From Verrucomicrobiota bacterium (GTDB lineage: Bacteria; Verrucomicrobiota; Verrucomicrobiia; Verrucomicrobiales; DEV007): a stretch of 64,000 nucleotides of DNA. The stretch covers positions 62,001 through 126,000 of the forward strand of contig JAGWVU010000007.1 of NCBI GenBank assembly GCA_018970725.1, in the 5' to 3' direction. This document shows, one piece after another, positions 32,366-41,722 of the stretch (the stretch's first letter is position 1; each line of letters opens with the position of its first letter). The notes under the pieces are model-generated. The model was not told the DNA's origin and made no database searches. It saw only the letters and a list, made by a program, of their open reading frames with translations. A program made the position numbers and the translations under genes.

Positions 32366-33610
32366 TCAACTTCCCCGGCGGATCTCCGATCCCGGGAAGC
32401 TGATGACGAAGCGCCAAACCTTCTTGGTGCGGCATTCGATCTCGAACGTCTCCCGGTTGATCCGGGCCGGTTCGGCGTATTTGCGCACATCCACCACCGT
32501 GTGAAAACCGCGCTCGGAAAAGATGTCAATGATCATGGCGAGCACCCGGTGATCCTCGAGCATCGGATGTTCCGAGTTGATATAAGCCTTGCCTGAAATG
32601 GAATGAGTCACGATGATGGGAAGAAATTTCTCCTCGATCAAATCCACGGCTTGCGCGAATAAATCCCCATCTTCCTGACAATACGCATCGAGCCGCCGCA
32701 CAAGATCCTGCCTGGCGTGCACACTGAGACTCTGGGCGATCGGAATCCGTCCGATGACATCGTGGGTGCGTTGGTCCAGCTCGAGGGAGCTTTGATAGCG
32801 CAACTCGTCCTCGATGCGGCGCCGCACTTCCCAGACGGAACCGTGCGCATTGATGTAATGATAAAAGAAGACCTCGCGCAAGCTCGTCAGGGACTCGTAG
32901 GTCACCTCCTTGAACGTCCGGTAACGGTTCCGCGCCGTCTTGCGGGAAAGGTCAGTGGCCCGCACCTCGGTCCGCCGGCCCACTCCCGAGGCCTCGACCT
33001 CCCGGTTGTTCTGCAGGGCGCGCTCCCCGCGCGAAATCTGGCGCCGGACGGACTCCGCCTCATCGATGAAAAGGACCACGATGTGGAACATCGGCTTGGG
33101 AAATTGTCCCTCCCGCTCCGTGCCCCGGTAAGTGCCGCGCATTTGCAGCAGTTTCTCGTGCAGGAGCTTCAGGCAGATGACCTGGACCTTGGTGCGCGGA
33201 TAGCCGTCCACCACCACTCCGGAAGCGTTCTCCGGGCGCAGCAGGGCCCGGATCACCAGCGCGGTCACCTCCCGGTCCCCCACCATCATCCCGGAATCGA
33301 TCAATTCCCGCGCCTCCGGACTTTGCAACAGGGAGCTGACGAGAACCGGCGGCGCGGTGAGCCCGCGGAACTGCATGATGAATTCCGTCTGGGTACCCTT
33401 GCCCGCGCCCGGAGCCCCGTTGAGCCAGATCACCTCTTTGGGAAACCGGATCCGATCGAGCCCCATCTCTTCCTCGAGGCCCTGCCAGACGGAATTGAAG
33501 ATGAGGTGGGCGTCCTTGACCTCAAGATCAAGCGACTTCGCGGCAGCGTTCACCGGGTTCTCCGCGGAGACCGCACCGGCGTCGGGGACAGGGGGAACTG
33601 GGTAAGACAT
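32366..33610 (-). CDS. Adenylate-kinase-like nucleoside monophosphate kinase with C-terminal extension
   Basis: 414 residues, much longer than the usual 180-220 of adenylate kinase. The P-loop is [12 protein letters not shown] (about 64-74) and the NMP-binding signature is VVDGYPRT, so an ADK-type core is secure. After it come an arginine-rich lid-like region ([11 protein letters not shown]) and about 160 further residues ending in a separate domain ([30 protein letters not shown]) that I do not recognise. It is the third gene of a minus-strand set with an actin-like ATPase and an unknown protein, with an 85-base gap. Nucleotide recycling for the filament is one speculative link. Confidence 0.78.
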   Translation of the reverse strand: MSYPVPPVPDAGAVSAENPVNAAAKSLDLEVKDAHLIFNSVWQGLEEEMGLDRIRFPKEVIWLNGAPGAGKGTQTEFIMQFRGLTAPPVLVSSLLQSPEARELIDSGMMVGDREVTALVIRALLRPENASGVVVDGYPRTKVQVICLKLLHEKLLQMRGTYRGTEREGQFPKPMFHIVVLFIDEAESVRRQISRGERALQNNREVEASGVGRRTEVRATDLSRKTARNRYRTFKEVTYESLTSLREVFFYHYINAHGSVWEVRRRIEDELRYQSSLELDQRTHDVIGRIPIAQSLSVHARQDLVRRLDAYCQEDGDLFAQAVDLIEEKFLPIIVTHSISGKAYINSEHPMLEDHRVLAMIIDIFSERGFHTVVDVRKYAEPARINRETFEIECRTKKVWRFVISFPGSEIRRGS

Positions 33611-33695
33611 GGACCTCTCCTTACCAACCCGCGACTCGCCTTGAAGTCAATCCGGGAATCGCGCGCGGGGAGGAGAAACCGGGTTCCGGAGCCTG

Positions 33696-34985
33696 TCAGG
33701 CCAAATCAAAGAGCACGGAAGATCCGCCCACCGCGCTCGCACCCCGGACCACGCCGGGAACAATCTCCACCTGCCGTGTGCCCCCCAGGGGCGCTCCCGC
33801 CTTGGGCAGATAGACGGTGGAGACGCCCCAGGGAGCCAGCGCCATCCGGAGCCTTGCCGTCAGGGCCGGGATATTGTTGCCGCCTCCGGTCAAGATCACC
33901 TCCTGAACCCGGGTGGGGCGGTGGAGCCGGAGAAAGGCGTCCATGGCGGCAGCGATCCCTCCGGAGAACCGGTCCATCACGGTGCGGATCCGCGCCCGTT
34001 CCGCAGCACTGCCGTTCACCGCGCCGCCGGCCGGCAGGGTCCATTCCCGCTCCTCCGTGTAGACCACGCGGTGAAAGCGCTCCCATGCCGCCCCGGTAAA
34101 CCGCCGCGCCTGATCGGCCATCGGCTCGGGAAGAACCTCGATGACCCGCCGGTCCAACTCATGAATCCCGAGCGGAACGGATTTTGTTTCGGAGATGGGG
34201 ACAAAACCGTGACCCGCCAGATCGATGGAAATCAATCCGAAATCCGTGGTGTAAGCCCCCACGTCCACGATCAGCGTGGCGTATTCCGGCACGTCCCCCT
34301 CGTCGCCTTCCTGGCACACCGCCGCCATTTCCAGAAGATGACTGCGCTCGAACATCTTCGGCACGTCCGCGAACAGTTTGCCGGGCTGCGGTTCCAACAC
34401 CGCGTTGTGTCCCTGGGTCAGGGCTCCGGTCAGGTTCGACATCGGCTCCGAACAGCAATAAGAGGCCGGGTGATGCCAGCCCGCCTCATCGAGCATGCGG
34501 TCCATCTCGGCGGCGTGGGGCGAAAACATGGCGAACTCCGGAATACAGATCCGCATCACCACCTTGCCGAGATCCTGGCCCGGGATCATCCGGGGCACCA
34601 GATCCTGACGGAGCCAACCGAGGTAACGGGCCGCCACATTGCGGGCGCGGGCGTAGGAACCAGGTCCATCCCGCAAGCCCTCGTGCGCATCTTCCCCGAG
34701 CAGATCCCATGGGTTCCCCGCGCCCGGGCCATCGGGAAAAAGATCCGCCTTCCAATTGCGGTAAACATGAATCCCGTTCCCGGCCACCATGTCCGCCGCC
34801 TCGATCCCGAACGCCCAACGGTCATCCCGCTCCCGCCAGGCCGCCACCGAGGGAATGCAGACGTGTTGGTCGTCCAAGCTCAACTCGTTCAGACTCAGGA
34901 GCCGGGACCGGGAGAACGGAGTCTCCCGGAAGCCGATTTTGGTGTAGGCGGAGCCGAGGTCGATGCAGAGGGAGGAAGGGAGCAT
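33696..34985 (-). CDS. Actin-like ATPase (ParM/StbA/Hsp70-superfamily)
   Basis: 429 residues from the ATG at 34985; the longer frame to 35048 overlaps the upstream gene. The actin-fold nucleotide site is intact: phosphate 1 is SLCIDLGSAYTKIGF (residues 5-19), phosphate 2 is ATLIVDVGAYTTDFG (236-250) and the adenosine motif is VILTGGGNNIP (about 370). A large insert between phosphate 1 and 2 lacks obvious transmembrane segments. I cannot place it in ParM, MamK, Alp or DnaK-like groups from the motifs. It lies 19 bases after an unknown 233-residue gene. No plasmid partition genes are nearby, so a cytoskeletal or chaperone-like role is open. Confidence 0.8.
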   Translation of the reverse strand: MLPSSLCIDLGSAYTKIGFRETPFSRSRLLSLNELSLDDQHVCIPSVAAWRERDDRWAFGIEAADMVAGNGIHVYRNWKADLFPDGPGAGNPWDLLGEDAHEGLRDGPGSYARARNVAARYLGWLRQDLVPRMIPGQDLGKVVMRICIPEFAMFSPHAAEMDRMLDEAGWHHPASYCCSEPMSNLTGALTQGHNAVLEPQPGKLFADVPKMFERSHLLEMAAVCQEGDEGDVPEYATLIVDVGAYTTDFGLISIDLAGHGFVPISETKSVPLGIHELDRRVIEVLPEPMADQARRFTGAAWERFHRVVYTEEREWTLPAGGAVNGSAAERARIRTVMDRFSGGIAAAMDAFLRLHRPTRVQEVILTGGGNNIPALTARLRMALAPWGVSTVYLPKAGAPLGGTRQVEIVPGVVRGASAVGGSSVLFDLA

Positions 34986-35004
34986 GAGGGATTTCGGTCG
35001 TCCG

Positions 35005-35706
35005 CTACACTGGCGCAACCCGCGCTTTTTCCAACAAGTAGTCGCCACTTCCGTCGTGCATCCTCCACCCGGGCTCGATCACCACGGCGGCATCCCCCGG
35101 AAACATCGGCTCACCGGACGTGTGCAGGCTTCCGGCGAAGACCACCCGTTCCCCGGCCACCCCGATCGGATGCAACCCGACCCCGCGCATTGCCCTCGCG
35201 ATCCCTTCCCGGACCTCGGCATTCGCCGCGTGCTTCCAACTCAAGGTCAGTTCCCGGGCCATCTGATGTTGGAAATCCGCCGGCGCCCGGTCTTCCCCCG
35301 GGCCGGGAAACCGGAAGTCCCCGGACAGGGCATCGGCACACCGTTCCCATTCCGGTCGGTCCGCGCTCCAGCCGCGCATTTGCAAGAGGAGGAGCCATTT
35401 CCTGAGAAAGACCCGCTGGTAAAGGACAGAAACGGACCAAACCAGGGCGCATCGCTCTTCCGGCGCGGTTTCTTCCAGCAAAACCCCGATCCCTGCCTCG
35501 GTGAGCCGGACCCAGCGCGTTTGGTTGGAACCACGGGGTTCCTCGTGCAGCCACTGCGGGACCGCTTGCGGGATGAGGTGAAGCCGGGACACCGGGAACA
35601 AGCCCGGGACGGCACCACCCGCCGCCCGTGCGATGAGGCGGGCCGGACCGTCAATCCGGGCCGCCCGGAGCAGGGCATCGAAAACCAGGGAACGGGCGGT
35701 GGACAC
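35005..35706 (-). CDS. Hypothetical protein preceding the actin-like gene
   Basis: 233 residues from a GTG at 35706. There is no signal peptide, membrane segment or recognised motif. The sequence is rich in Trp/Arg (QWLHEEPRGSNQ, EWERCADAL) and ends with GWRMHDGSGDYLLEKARV. Close spacing (19 bases) to the actin-like ATPase suggests an operon partner, for example a regulator or client of the filament. Its 5' end is divergent from the plus-strand gene whose ATG is at 35858. Confidence 0.65.
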   Translation of the reverse strand: MSTARSLVFDALLRAARIDGPARLIARAAGGAVPGLFPVSRLHLIPQAVPQWLHEEPRGSNQTRWVRLTEAGIGVLLEETAPEERCALVWSVSVLYQRVFLRKWLLLLQMRGWSADRPEWERCADALSGDFRFPGPGEDRAPADFQHQMARELTLSWKHAANAEVREGIARAMRGVGLHPIGVAGERVVFAGSLHTSGEPMFPGDAAVVIEPGWRMHDGSGDYLLEKARVAPV

Positions 35707-35857
35707 AAGGCAAACTTATCACGAAGATCCCGCGCCGGGGATCCGGTCAAGCCACATTTCGTCACATTTCCGAGGACCGTCGGAGCGTTGCCGAAAAAGC
35801 GTGTTTGCCGATGCGGTATCGGTGGCATTTTTTCCTTCCCTGCTCCAGAATGCGGGC

Positions 35858-36544
35858 ATGGAAAAGACGACTTCCAAAGGTTTTGGCTGGGTGATCGCCG
35901 TCGTTCTCTTGTTGGGCGGAGCGGGCGCGGCCGTGTGGTTCAGCCGGGAACAACCCGCCGTGGCCGCCGTGATCGGAAAGGCCGCGGAGAACAAAGCGGC
36001 GCCAGCGCCGGTGCGCCCCTTGCCAGCCAGTTCCTTGGAGAACCGGCCTGCGGCCGCCCCCATGAGCGCCCCGACCCCGCCGCCCGCTCCGGAAAACACG
36101 CCCCGCGGCGTGGCCGCGCTGGAAGAGATCGACACCGTTTTGCGGGACCAAACCGTTTCCACCGACGCCGCCGCGCAGCGTTTGGTGAAGCTGGCCTCCG
36201 ATGAGGCGGTCCCCGCGGAAATCCGCAACGAAGCCCTGCAACACGCCATGAACCTGCTGCCGGACGAGGCCTTCAACTCGGTCGATGGCATGATCAAGGC
36301 CAAATCGACTCCGCCGGAGCTGTTGGACCTGCTCTTTCACGAGATCCACAACCGTCCGGTCGATGTGCAACTCCCGACTGCGTTTCTCCTGATGAGCGAG
36401 CGGCGTGGTGAGGAGATCAGCCAACAGGCGCGCGACCTGCTCTCGTTTCACCTGGAAAAGGACTTGGGCGACGATCCGGCTGCGTGGGCCCCGGTCGTGC
36501 AACAGGCCACCGCCAAGGCCAGGACCGAGGGCGCCGCCAGATGA
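35858..36544 (+). CDS. Single-pass membrane protein upstream of gspE, unknown function
   Basis: 228 residues from the ATG at 35858. One N-terminal transmembrane helix (FGWVIAVVLLLGGAGAAVWF) is followed by an alanine/proline-rich linker (about 40-85) and a helical C-terminal domain of HEAT-like character (AAQRLVKLASDEAVPAEIRNEAL). Its stop overlaps the first possible start of gspE (ATGA at 36541), so it is probably co-translated with the T2SS genes. It may be an accessory T2SS component. I do not recognise a named Gsp family. Confidence 0.68.
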   Translation: MEKTTSKGFGWVIAVVLLLGGAGAAVWFSREQPAVAAVIGKAAENKAAPAPVRPLPASSLENRPAAAPMSAPTPPPAPENTPRGVAALEEIDTVLRDQTVSTDAAAQRLVKLASDEAVPAEIRNEALQHAMNLLPDEAFNSVDGMIKAKSTPPELLDLLFHEIHNRPVDVQLPTAFLLMSERRGEEISQQARDLLSFHLEKDLGDDPAAWAPVVQQATAKARTEGAAR

Positions 36545-38280
36545 ACAATCCGCGGGGTCCGGGCGTCGGATCCTGCCAACGGGAAGTGTCCGCAATGAAT
36601 CAAGTGGTGTCGGAAGAAGAGTTCGCCTGGTTGGAGACGGCCCACGGGAGTGGTCCGGACTTCGTGGAGGAAAAGCTCTCCCGGTTCACCGATGACGAGT
36701 GGCAGCGGCTCGCGGCCCACCTCCATCTCGCCTGGACCGGTCAGCCGGAACCGGACGCCGGGCAGCGCCTCCTCCTCCAGGAACTGGTCCCCTCCTCCCT
36801 GGCCAACCGCCGCCAGGTTCTGCCCCTGCGGATCGAGGCTCCGCCGGATGCGCTCCCGGACGCCTCGGCCCCGCTCCACCTCGCCTGCCATCGCCCGTTC
36901 GATCTCGCCGCCCGTCAGGAGGCGGTCCGCACCGCCCGGCGCCCCCTGATCTGGCATCTCAGCCCGCCCCGCCGCATCGTCGAGGGCATCCAACGCTTCT
37001 ACGGATTGGGTGCGGATACCTTCGACGACATCCTCAAGCACCACGCGAACGACCTCTCCGGGGATGAGGAAGACGAGGGGGATTCCATCGACGACGAACC
37101 GGGCGACGACGAGGCCTCCATGAGCCGCCTCGTGAACCACTTCCTCCGGGAAGCCTTGAAACGCCGGGCCACGGACATCCACCTTGAACCGATGAAGGAT
37201 CGCTTGCGGGTCCGTTACCGCATCGACGGCCATCTGCAGGAAGTGCCCACGCCGGAGCAAATCAAACGCTTGCAGTCGATGTTCCTCTCCCGGATCAAGA
37301 TCATGGCCGGTCTGGACATCGGAGAAAAGCGCCTGCCTCAGGACGGCCGGATCTCCCTGACCCAGAAGGGACGCAACCCGATCGATGTCCGGGTCGCGGT
37401 GATCCCGACCAATCTCGGGGAAGCGATCAGCCTCCGCCTTCTCGGAGCGGAAAAATACGATCTGACGAAGCTGCAGATGACCCCGGAAATCGTGTCGGTC
37501 GTCCGTCGCGTGCTCCGTCAACCCAACGGGATCGTCCTCGTCACCGGTCCGACAGGCAGCGGCAAGTCGACCACCCTTTACACCTTCCTCAGCGAGCTCA
37601 ATACCGAGGAACGACGCATCGTGACCATCGAGGACCCGGTGGAAAACCAATTGGCCGGGGTCACCCAGATCGCGGTCAAGGCGTCGATCGGTTTAACCTT
37701 CGCCGCCGGGCTCCGATCAATTCTCCGCGGCGACCCCAACGTGATCATGGTCGGGGAAATCCGGGACTTGGAAACGGCGGAAATCGCGATCCGCGCCGCA
37801 TTGACCGGGCACCTTGTGTTCTCCACGCTGCACACCAACGACGCCCTCACCGGGATCACCCGCCTCGTGGAAATGGGGTTGGAGCCGTTCCTCGTCGCTT
37901 CCTCGGTCCGGGCCTTTCTGGCGCAACGATTGGTCCGCACCCTGTGCCCTTCCTGCGCCACCACGAAACGATACACTGCCGAAGATCTCCGGCACATGGG
38001 ATTCCCCGCCACGGCGGACATGGCCCTGGCCGCCAAAGGGGAACAGCCGAACTGCGAGAGTTGCCGCGGCACCGGGTATTTCGGCCGGATGGCGGTCTAC
38101 GAAATCGTCGAGATCAGCACCGCGCTTCAGGACCTGATCACCCGGCGCGCCACCTTGGGGGATCTGGAAATCCAGGCCAAATCTGAGGGGTTCCGCACCA
38201 TGCGTGAATACGGTTGGGAAAAAATCCTGGCCGGCAAAACCAGTGTCGATGAGGTCATCCGGGCCACCGCAGGCTCATGA
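36541..38280 (+). CDS. gspE: Type II secretion ATPase GspE
   Basis: 579 residues from the ATG at 36541, which overlaps the preceding stop (ATGA); the ATG at 36595 with a GGAAG upstream is the alternative. The N-terminal ~150 residues are the divergent T2SSE/MshEN region, ending in an acidic stretch (DEEDEGDSIDDEPGDDE). The core motifs are complete: ATDIHLEP, Walker A GPTGSGKSTT (about 334-343), the Asp box TIEDPVE, Walker B IMVGEIRD and His box STLHTND. A four-cysteine zinc motif follows (CPSC and CESC). It powers pseudopilus assembly from the cytoplasm. Confidence 0.93.
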   Translation: MNNPRGPGVGSCQREVSAMNQVVSEEEFAWLETAHGSGPDFVEEKLSRFTDDEWQRLAAHLHLAWTGQPEPDAGQRLLLQELVPSSLANRRQVLPLRIEAPPDALPDASAPLHLACHRPFDLAARQEAVRTARRPLIWHLSPPRRIVEGIQRFYGLGADTFDDILKHHANDLSGDEEDEGDSIDDEPGDDEASMSRLVNHFLREALKRRATDIHLEPMKDRLRVRYRIDGHLQEVPTPEQIKRLQSMFLSRIKIMAGLDIGEKRLPQDGRISLTQKGRNPIDVRVAVIPTNLGEAISLRLLGAEKYDLTKLQMTPEIVSVVRRVLRQPNGIVLVTGPTGSGKSTTLYTFLSELNTEERRIVTIEDPVENQLAGVTQIAVKASIGLTFAAGLRSILRGDPNVIMVGEIRDLETAEIAIRAALTGHLVFSTLHTNDALTGITRLVEMGLEPFLVASSVRAFLAQRLVRTLCPSCATTKRYTAEDLRHMGFPATADMALAAKGEQPNCESCRGTGYFGRMAVYEIVEISTALQDLITRRATLGDLEIQAKSEGFRTMREYGWEKILAGKTSVDEVIRATAGS

Positions 38281-39572
38281 GCAAAACCACCGCCACCGAA
38301 TTCCGTTTTACCGCGGTGGAAGCCGGGGGCGGCCGCCGCAGCGGCACCCTCTCGGCGCTCGACCGGAGCGAGGCCCTGCGAAAACTCAAGCGGGACGGGC
38401 TCCAACCGGTGGAACTCAGCGAGGTGGCCCCCGCCCCCAAAGAGAAGGAGAAGGCGACGGCGGCCCTGTCCAAAACGGAAACCCGTTCCCCATCCGCGTC
38501 CGCCAAGGATCGCCCCACCGGCAAACTGATTCTCAAACCGGATCAGGTGGTCGATTTCACGGAGGAATTCGCCGATCTTCTGGCCGCCGGGATTCCCATG
38601 GATGACGCCTTGGTGCTGATCGAGCGCCGCAAGGAAAAATCCGCGATGCGCGACGTGGCGGCCGGGGTGGCCTTGCATGTGAACGAGGGCAAATCCCTCG
38701 CGGAAGCGCTGCGCCGCACCTCCACCAGTTTCGGGGACCTTTACTGCGCGCTGGTGGCCGCCGGTGAAGCCAGCGGTTCGCTCGGGCAGATCCTGCGCCG
38801 TCACGCCGCGTATCTGCGCAACATGCGGGAACTCAAGGGGAAGGTTCAAGGGGCGATGATCTATCCCTCGTTCCTGGTCTTCTCCGGGTTGCTGGTGATG
38901 GTGCTCTTCGTGAGCTATCTCCTGCCGAGGCTTGCCAAGATGCTGGAATCCCAAGGGGCCAAACTTCCTCCGCCGGCCGCTCTCCTCATGGCCGCCGGGG
39001 GCGTGCTCAAGACGTTCTGGCCCTTCCTCCTGATCGGACTGATCCTCCTCGTCCTCGTTCTCCGGCTCGCCCTGCGCTCGCCCCGGTTCCGGGAGGCGTG
39101 GGACCGCGCGGTGATGAGCCTTCCGGGAATCGGCGCCCTCCTCTGGGCCCGGTTCCACGTCCAATTCACCGAAACCTTTTCCGGCCTGCTCAAGAACGGG
39201 CTCACCATGCAGAGGGCCATGACGCTCTGCCAGAACACCACCTCCAATCAATTTCTCCGCCAGCGCATCTCCACCATCAGCGAACTGGTCAGCAACGGCA
39301 GCACCCTGGCCAATGCCTTCGAAAAATCCGAAGCCTTCCCTCCTTCGATTTGCGACATGGTCCGCATCGGCGAACACACCGGCCAACTTCCCGAATCCCT
39401 CGGCAAGGCGGCGGAACGGCTTGATCGTGACCTGACCCGGCGGATGGAGACGATCGGCGAACTCTTTCAACCCGTCATCATCCTGGTGCTCGCTCTGGTT
39501 GTCGGCGGCATGGCTTGGATTATGATGGGTTCCGTCTTTGAAACCATTTCCCGGCTCCAAAACCGCGGTTGA
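38277..39572 (+). CDS. gspF: Type II secretion inner-membrane platform protein GspF
   Basis: 431 residues starting at an ATG overlapping the gspE stop (ATGA). The N-terminal ~90 residues include a short domain and a low-complexity linker. Two GspF repeats follow, each ending in a hydrophobic region (MIYPSFLVFSGLLVMVLFVSYLLP and the C-terminal PVIILVLALVVGGMAWIMMGSVFE), with a third segment (FLLIGLILLVLVLRLAL). The VAAGEASGSLGQILRRHA and RIGEHTGQLPESL motifs are typical. It anchors the GspE ATPase to the assembly platform. Confidence 0.93.
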   Translation: MSKTTATEFRFTAVEAGGGRRSGTLSALDRSEALRKLKRDGLQPVELSEVAPAPKEKEKATAALSKTETRSPSASAKDRPTGKLILKPDQVVDFTEEFADLLAAGIPMDDALVLIERRKEKSAMRDVAAGVALHVNEGKSLAEALRRTSTSFGDLYCALVAAGEASGSLGQILRRHAAYLRNMRELKGKVQGAMIYPSFLVFSGLLVMVLFVSYLLPRLAKMLESQGAKLPPPAALLMAAGGVLKTFWPFLLIGLILLVLVLRLALRSPRFREAWDRAVMSLPGIGALLWARFHVQFTETFSGLLKNGLTMQRAMTLCQNTTSNQFLRQRISTISELVSNGSTLANAFEKSEAFPPSICDMVRIGEHTGQLPESLGKAAERLDRDLTRRMETIGELFQPVIILVLALVVGGMAWIMMGSVFETISRLQNRG

Positions 39573-39598
39573 ACCCCCATCCTGATATCCCCACCCCA

Positions 39599-40006
39599 AT
39601 GAACCCAATCCCACTCCGTCCCGGGCGTCGCAACGGCGCCTTCACCCTGTTCGAGATGATCCTCGTGCTGGCCATCATCGCCATCCTCATCGGCCTCGGC
39701 ATCTATCACCTCTCCGGAACCGAGGACACCGCGAACATCGTGAGGGCGCGGGCCGACTGCAAGACGATCGCCATGACCCTGACCCAATACAAGGTGCGGC
39801 ACTCCCGGCTTCCCACCCAAGGCGAGGGCCTCGCCCCCCTGACCAAGGGACCGGACGGCTCCAGCCTCATCAAGCAGGAAGCCCTCACCGATCCCTGGGG
39901 ACAGCCTTACCAATACCGCAATCCATCGCGAAAAGGCAACGGCAGCTTCGATGTCTTCTCCGCCGGCCCGGACGGACAACCGGAGAGCCCGGACGACGTG
40001 TATTGA
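39599..40006 (+). CDS. gspG: Major pseudopilin GspG
   Basis: 135 residues from the ATG at 39599; an upstream TTG at 39569 is less likely. The prepilin segment is NGAFTLFEMILVLAIIAIL, with cleavage expected before FTLFE and the glutamate at +5. The C-terminal half has the GspG calcium-loop pattern: SRLPTQGEGLAPLTKGP, DPWGQPYQYRNP and FSAGPDGQPESPDDVY. It is the main subunit of the T2SS pseudopilus. The alanine (not glycine) directly before the mature phenylalanine is a tolerated variant. Confidence 0.92.
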   Translation: MNPIPLRPGRRNGAFTLFEMILVLAIIAILIGLGIYHLSGTEDTANIVRARADCKTIAMTLTQYKVRHSRLPTQGEGLAPLTKGPDGSSLIKQEALTDPWGQPYQYRNPSRKGNGSFDVFSAGPDGQPESPDDVY

Positions 40007-40030
40007 TCCGCTGCCGCGCCCGGATTTCCG

Positions 40031-40522
40031 ATGAGGCCGACCGCCCCCAGCCGACGTTTGAATGCGCCGGGGTTCACCCTGCTGGAGCTGGTCTTCGTCA
40101 TGGCAATCATCGCCTTGGTCATGGGCATGAGCGCTTTTTCCCTGGCCGAGTTTGAACAAAACCGGTCCATCGACGCCGCCCGCGCGGACCTGACCTTTCT
40201 GGTGCGCCAGGCGCGGCAGGTGGCTTCGGACACCGGGGAAACCGTGTGGATTGTCTTTGAAAAGAACCGCTTCGGGCTGCTCGATTCCCGCGGACCGGGC
40301 GCCATTTCCTGGTCCCAGGGGGCCGACATCGCGGTCCGTCTGCGGCGGGTGGGCGAGAGGAAGTGGCAGCAACCCGAGCTTTTCTTCTGGGAATTCACGC
40401 CCCGGCAATTGGGCGAGCCGCTGGCCGTGAGACTGACCGGCCTCCAGGGAGCGGACCTCGGGCTCGAGTTCAGTCCCTTGAGCGGCGAGTCCCAACTGCT
40501 CGATCCCGCGAAACTCCGATGA
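40031..40522 (+). CDS. gspH: Minor pseudopilin GspH-like
   Basis: 163 residues. Prepilin cleavage motif PGFTLLELVFVMAIIALV with E at +5. The following LTFLVRQARQVASDTGETVWIVFE is the usual GspH/FimT pattern. It lies 24 bases after gspG, and its stop overlaps the start of the next gene (ATGA). The assignment as GspH rests on the position and this pattern; the C-terminal half is divergent. Confidence 0.82.
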   Translation: MRPTAPSRRLNAPGFTLLELVFVMAIIALVMGMSAFSLAEFEQNRSIDAARADLTFLVRQARQVASDTGETVWIVFEKNRFGLLDSRGPGAISWSQGADIAVRLRRVGERKWQQPELFFWEFTPRQLGEPLAVRLTGLQGADLGLEFSPLSGESQLLDPAKLR

Positions 40523-40941
40523 CCGCGCCCACGACCAACCGGAAATGGCAACGCGACACGGGCGGTTTCACGCTTTTGGAAGCGATCCTGGCCTGCGCCG
40601 TGTTTTCAGTGGCGGCCATCGCTCTGGCCCACAGCCTCCAGATTCTGGGAGACATTGTGACCAATGTCCGGCGTGAGGAGGAGATCGTGCGGACCTTGCG
40701 GACCATGCTGGAGGAACAACGTTTTTTGCGCCCCCTGACTCAAGGGGAACAGGTCCTCGAATCCCCCTTTCCGGAAGTGACTTTCCGCACGGTCACCAGT
40801 CAGTTCGAAGCCCAGAACCGGGATGGGCAACCGCTCACGGGACTGTATCGGGTGGCCGTCGTGGCCCGTTGGAAAGAGGGAACCCAAACCCGCGAGCGGA
40901 CCGCGGAGGCGCTGTGCAATGAAGAGCTTCCCGACTACTAA
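40519..40941 (+). CDS. gspI: Minor pseudopilin GspI-like
   Basis: 140 residues from the ATG at 40519, overlapping the gspH stop. Prepilin motif GGFTLLEAILACAVFSVAAIALAHSL. The rest is short and divergent, with a beta-rich region (YRVAVVARWKEG). Position after gspH and before the longer gspJ-like gene supports GspI. Its 3' end overlaps the start of the next gene by 23 bases. Confidence 0.78.
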   Translation: MTAPTTNRKWQRDTGGFTLLEAILACAVFSVAAIALAHSLQILGDIVTNVRREEEIVRTLRTMLEEQRFLRPLTQGEQVLESPFPEVTFRTVTSQFEAQNRDGQPLTGLYRVAVVARWKEGTQTRERTAEALCNEELPDY

Positions 40942-41722
40942 CCGCCCGGGACCGGCTGCAACTGGAAGGACCGGGTTCACCCTGCTGGAGACCATTCTGG
41001 CGTTGGGCGTGACCTTCCTCATCGTCACCACCGCGTTCGGGATCGTCACCTCCTGCATGGAGCTGGGGGATACCGTCCGGATCAGCCGCACCGGCCGGGA
41101 AGAGAAAGCGGCGGTCGAGGACCTCTTCCGGAATTTCTTCAGCACACTGCCGCAGGACTCGGCCTTGGAATGCCGGGTTTCCGGTTCCTCACGAACTCCG
41201 CTCACCGAGATCCGTGTCCAGAACGCTCCGGCCTTGGCGGGCTCCATCCTCAACCCGGGACCGAACGAAGTCCTCGTCATCCAGACCACTGAAGAACCCG
41301 GTGGTTACCTCAGGCTCGGGGTCGGCATCTCCGAGGGCCGGCTCGGCACCGCGCGCGCCGGACCGGTCTCCGGGTTCGCCGTGGCGGGCCAGATCGCGAT
41401 GTGCCGGTGGCGCTTTTTCCAAGCGGATCGCAACCAATGGCAGGAGAAATGGGACCTCACCATGGGCCGCCCCCGCTTTGTCGAACTCACGTTCTCCCAA
41501 ACCAGCGCTCTTCCGGAACGCTGGGTCTTCCCGGTGCCCGTCTTCGCCGCCCCCCAAACGGGAAACGACCCTCAAAACCCCAATCCGCCGACGGACGAGG
41601 ACGGCGATGGAAAGCCCGACAACCCAGGTCAACCGCCCCGGGACGGAGACAGACCCCGGCCCGACGGAGGCCGACCGGGTCCCCCGAACGGCCCGCCCTT
41701 GCCCAACCGCAACCGACCTTGA
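40919..41722 (+). CDS. gspJ: Minor pseudopilin GspJ-like with hydrophilic proline-rich tail
   Basis: 267 residues from the ATG at 40919, which overlaps the gspI 3' end. Prepilin motif TGFTLLETILALGVTFLIVTTAFG. The globular part includes a beta-strand pattern (RPRFVELTFSQTSALPERWVFPV). The last ~60 residues are an unusual Asn/Pro/Gly/Asp/Arg-rich tail (DEDGDGKPDNPGQPPRDGD). Such a tail is not part of usual GspJ. The stop overlaps a TTG used as start by gspK. Confidence 0.8.
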   Translation: MKSFPTTNRPGPAATGRTGFTLLETILALGVTFLIVTTAFGIVTSCMELGDTVRISRTGREEKAAVEDLFRNFFSTLPQDSALECRVSGSSRTPLTEIRVQNAPALAGSILNPGPNEVLVIQTTEEPGGYLRLGVGISEGRLGTARAGPVSGFAVAGQIAMCRWRFFQADRNQWQEKWDLTMGRPRFVELTFSQTSALPERWVFPVPVFAAPQTGNDPQNPNPPTDEDGDGKPDNPGQPPRDGDRPRPDGGRPGPPNGPPLPNRNRP

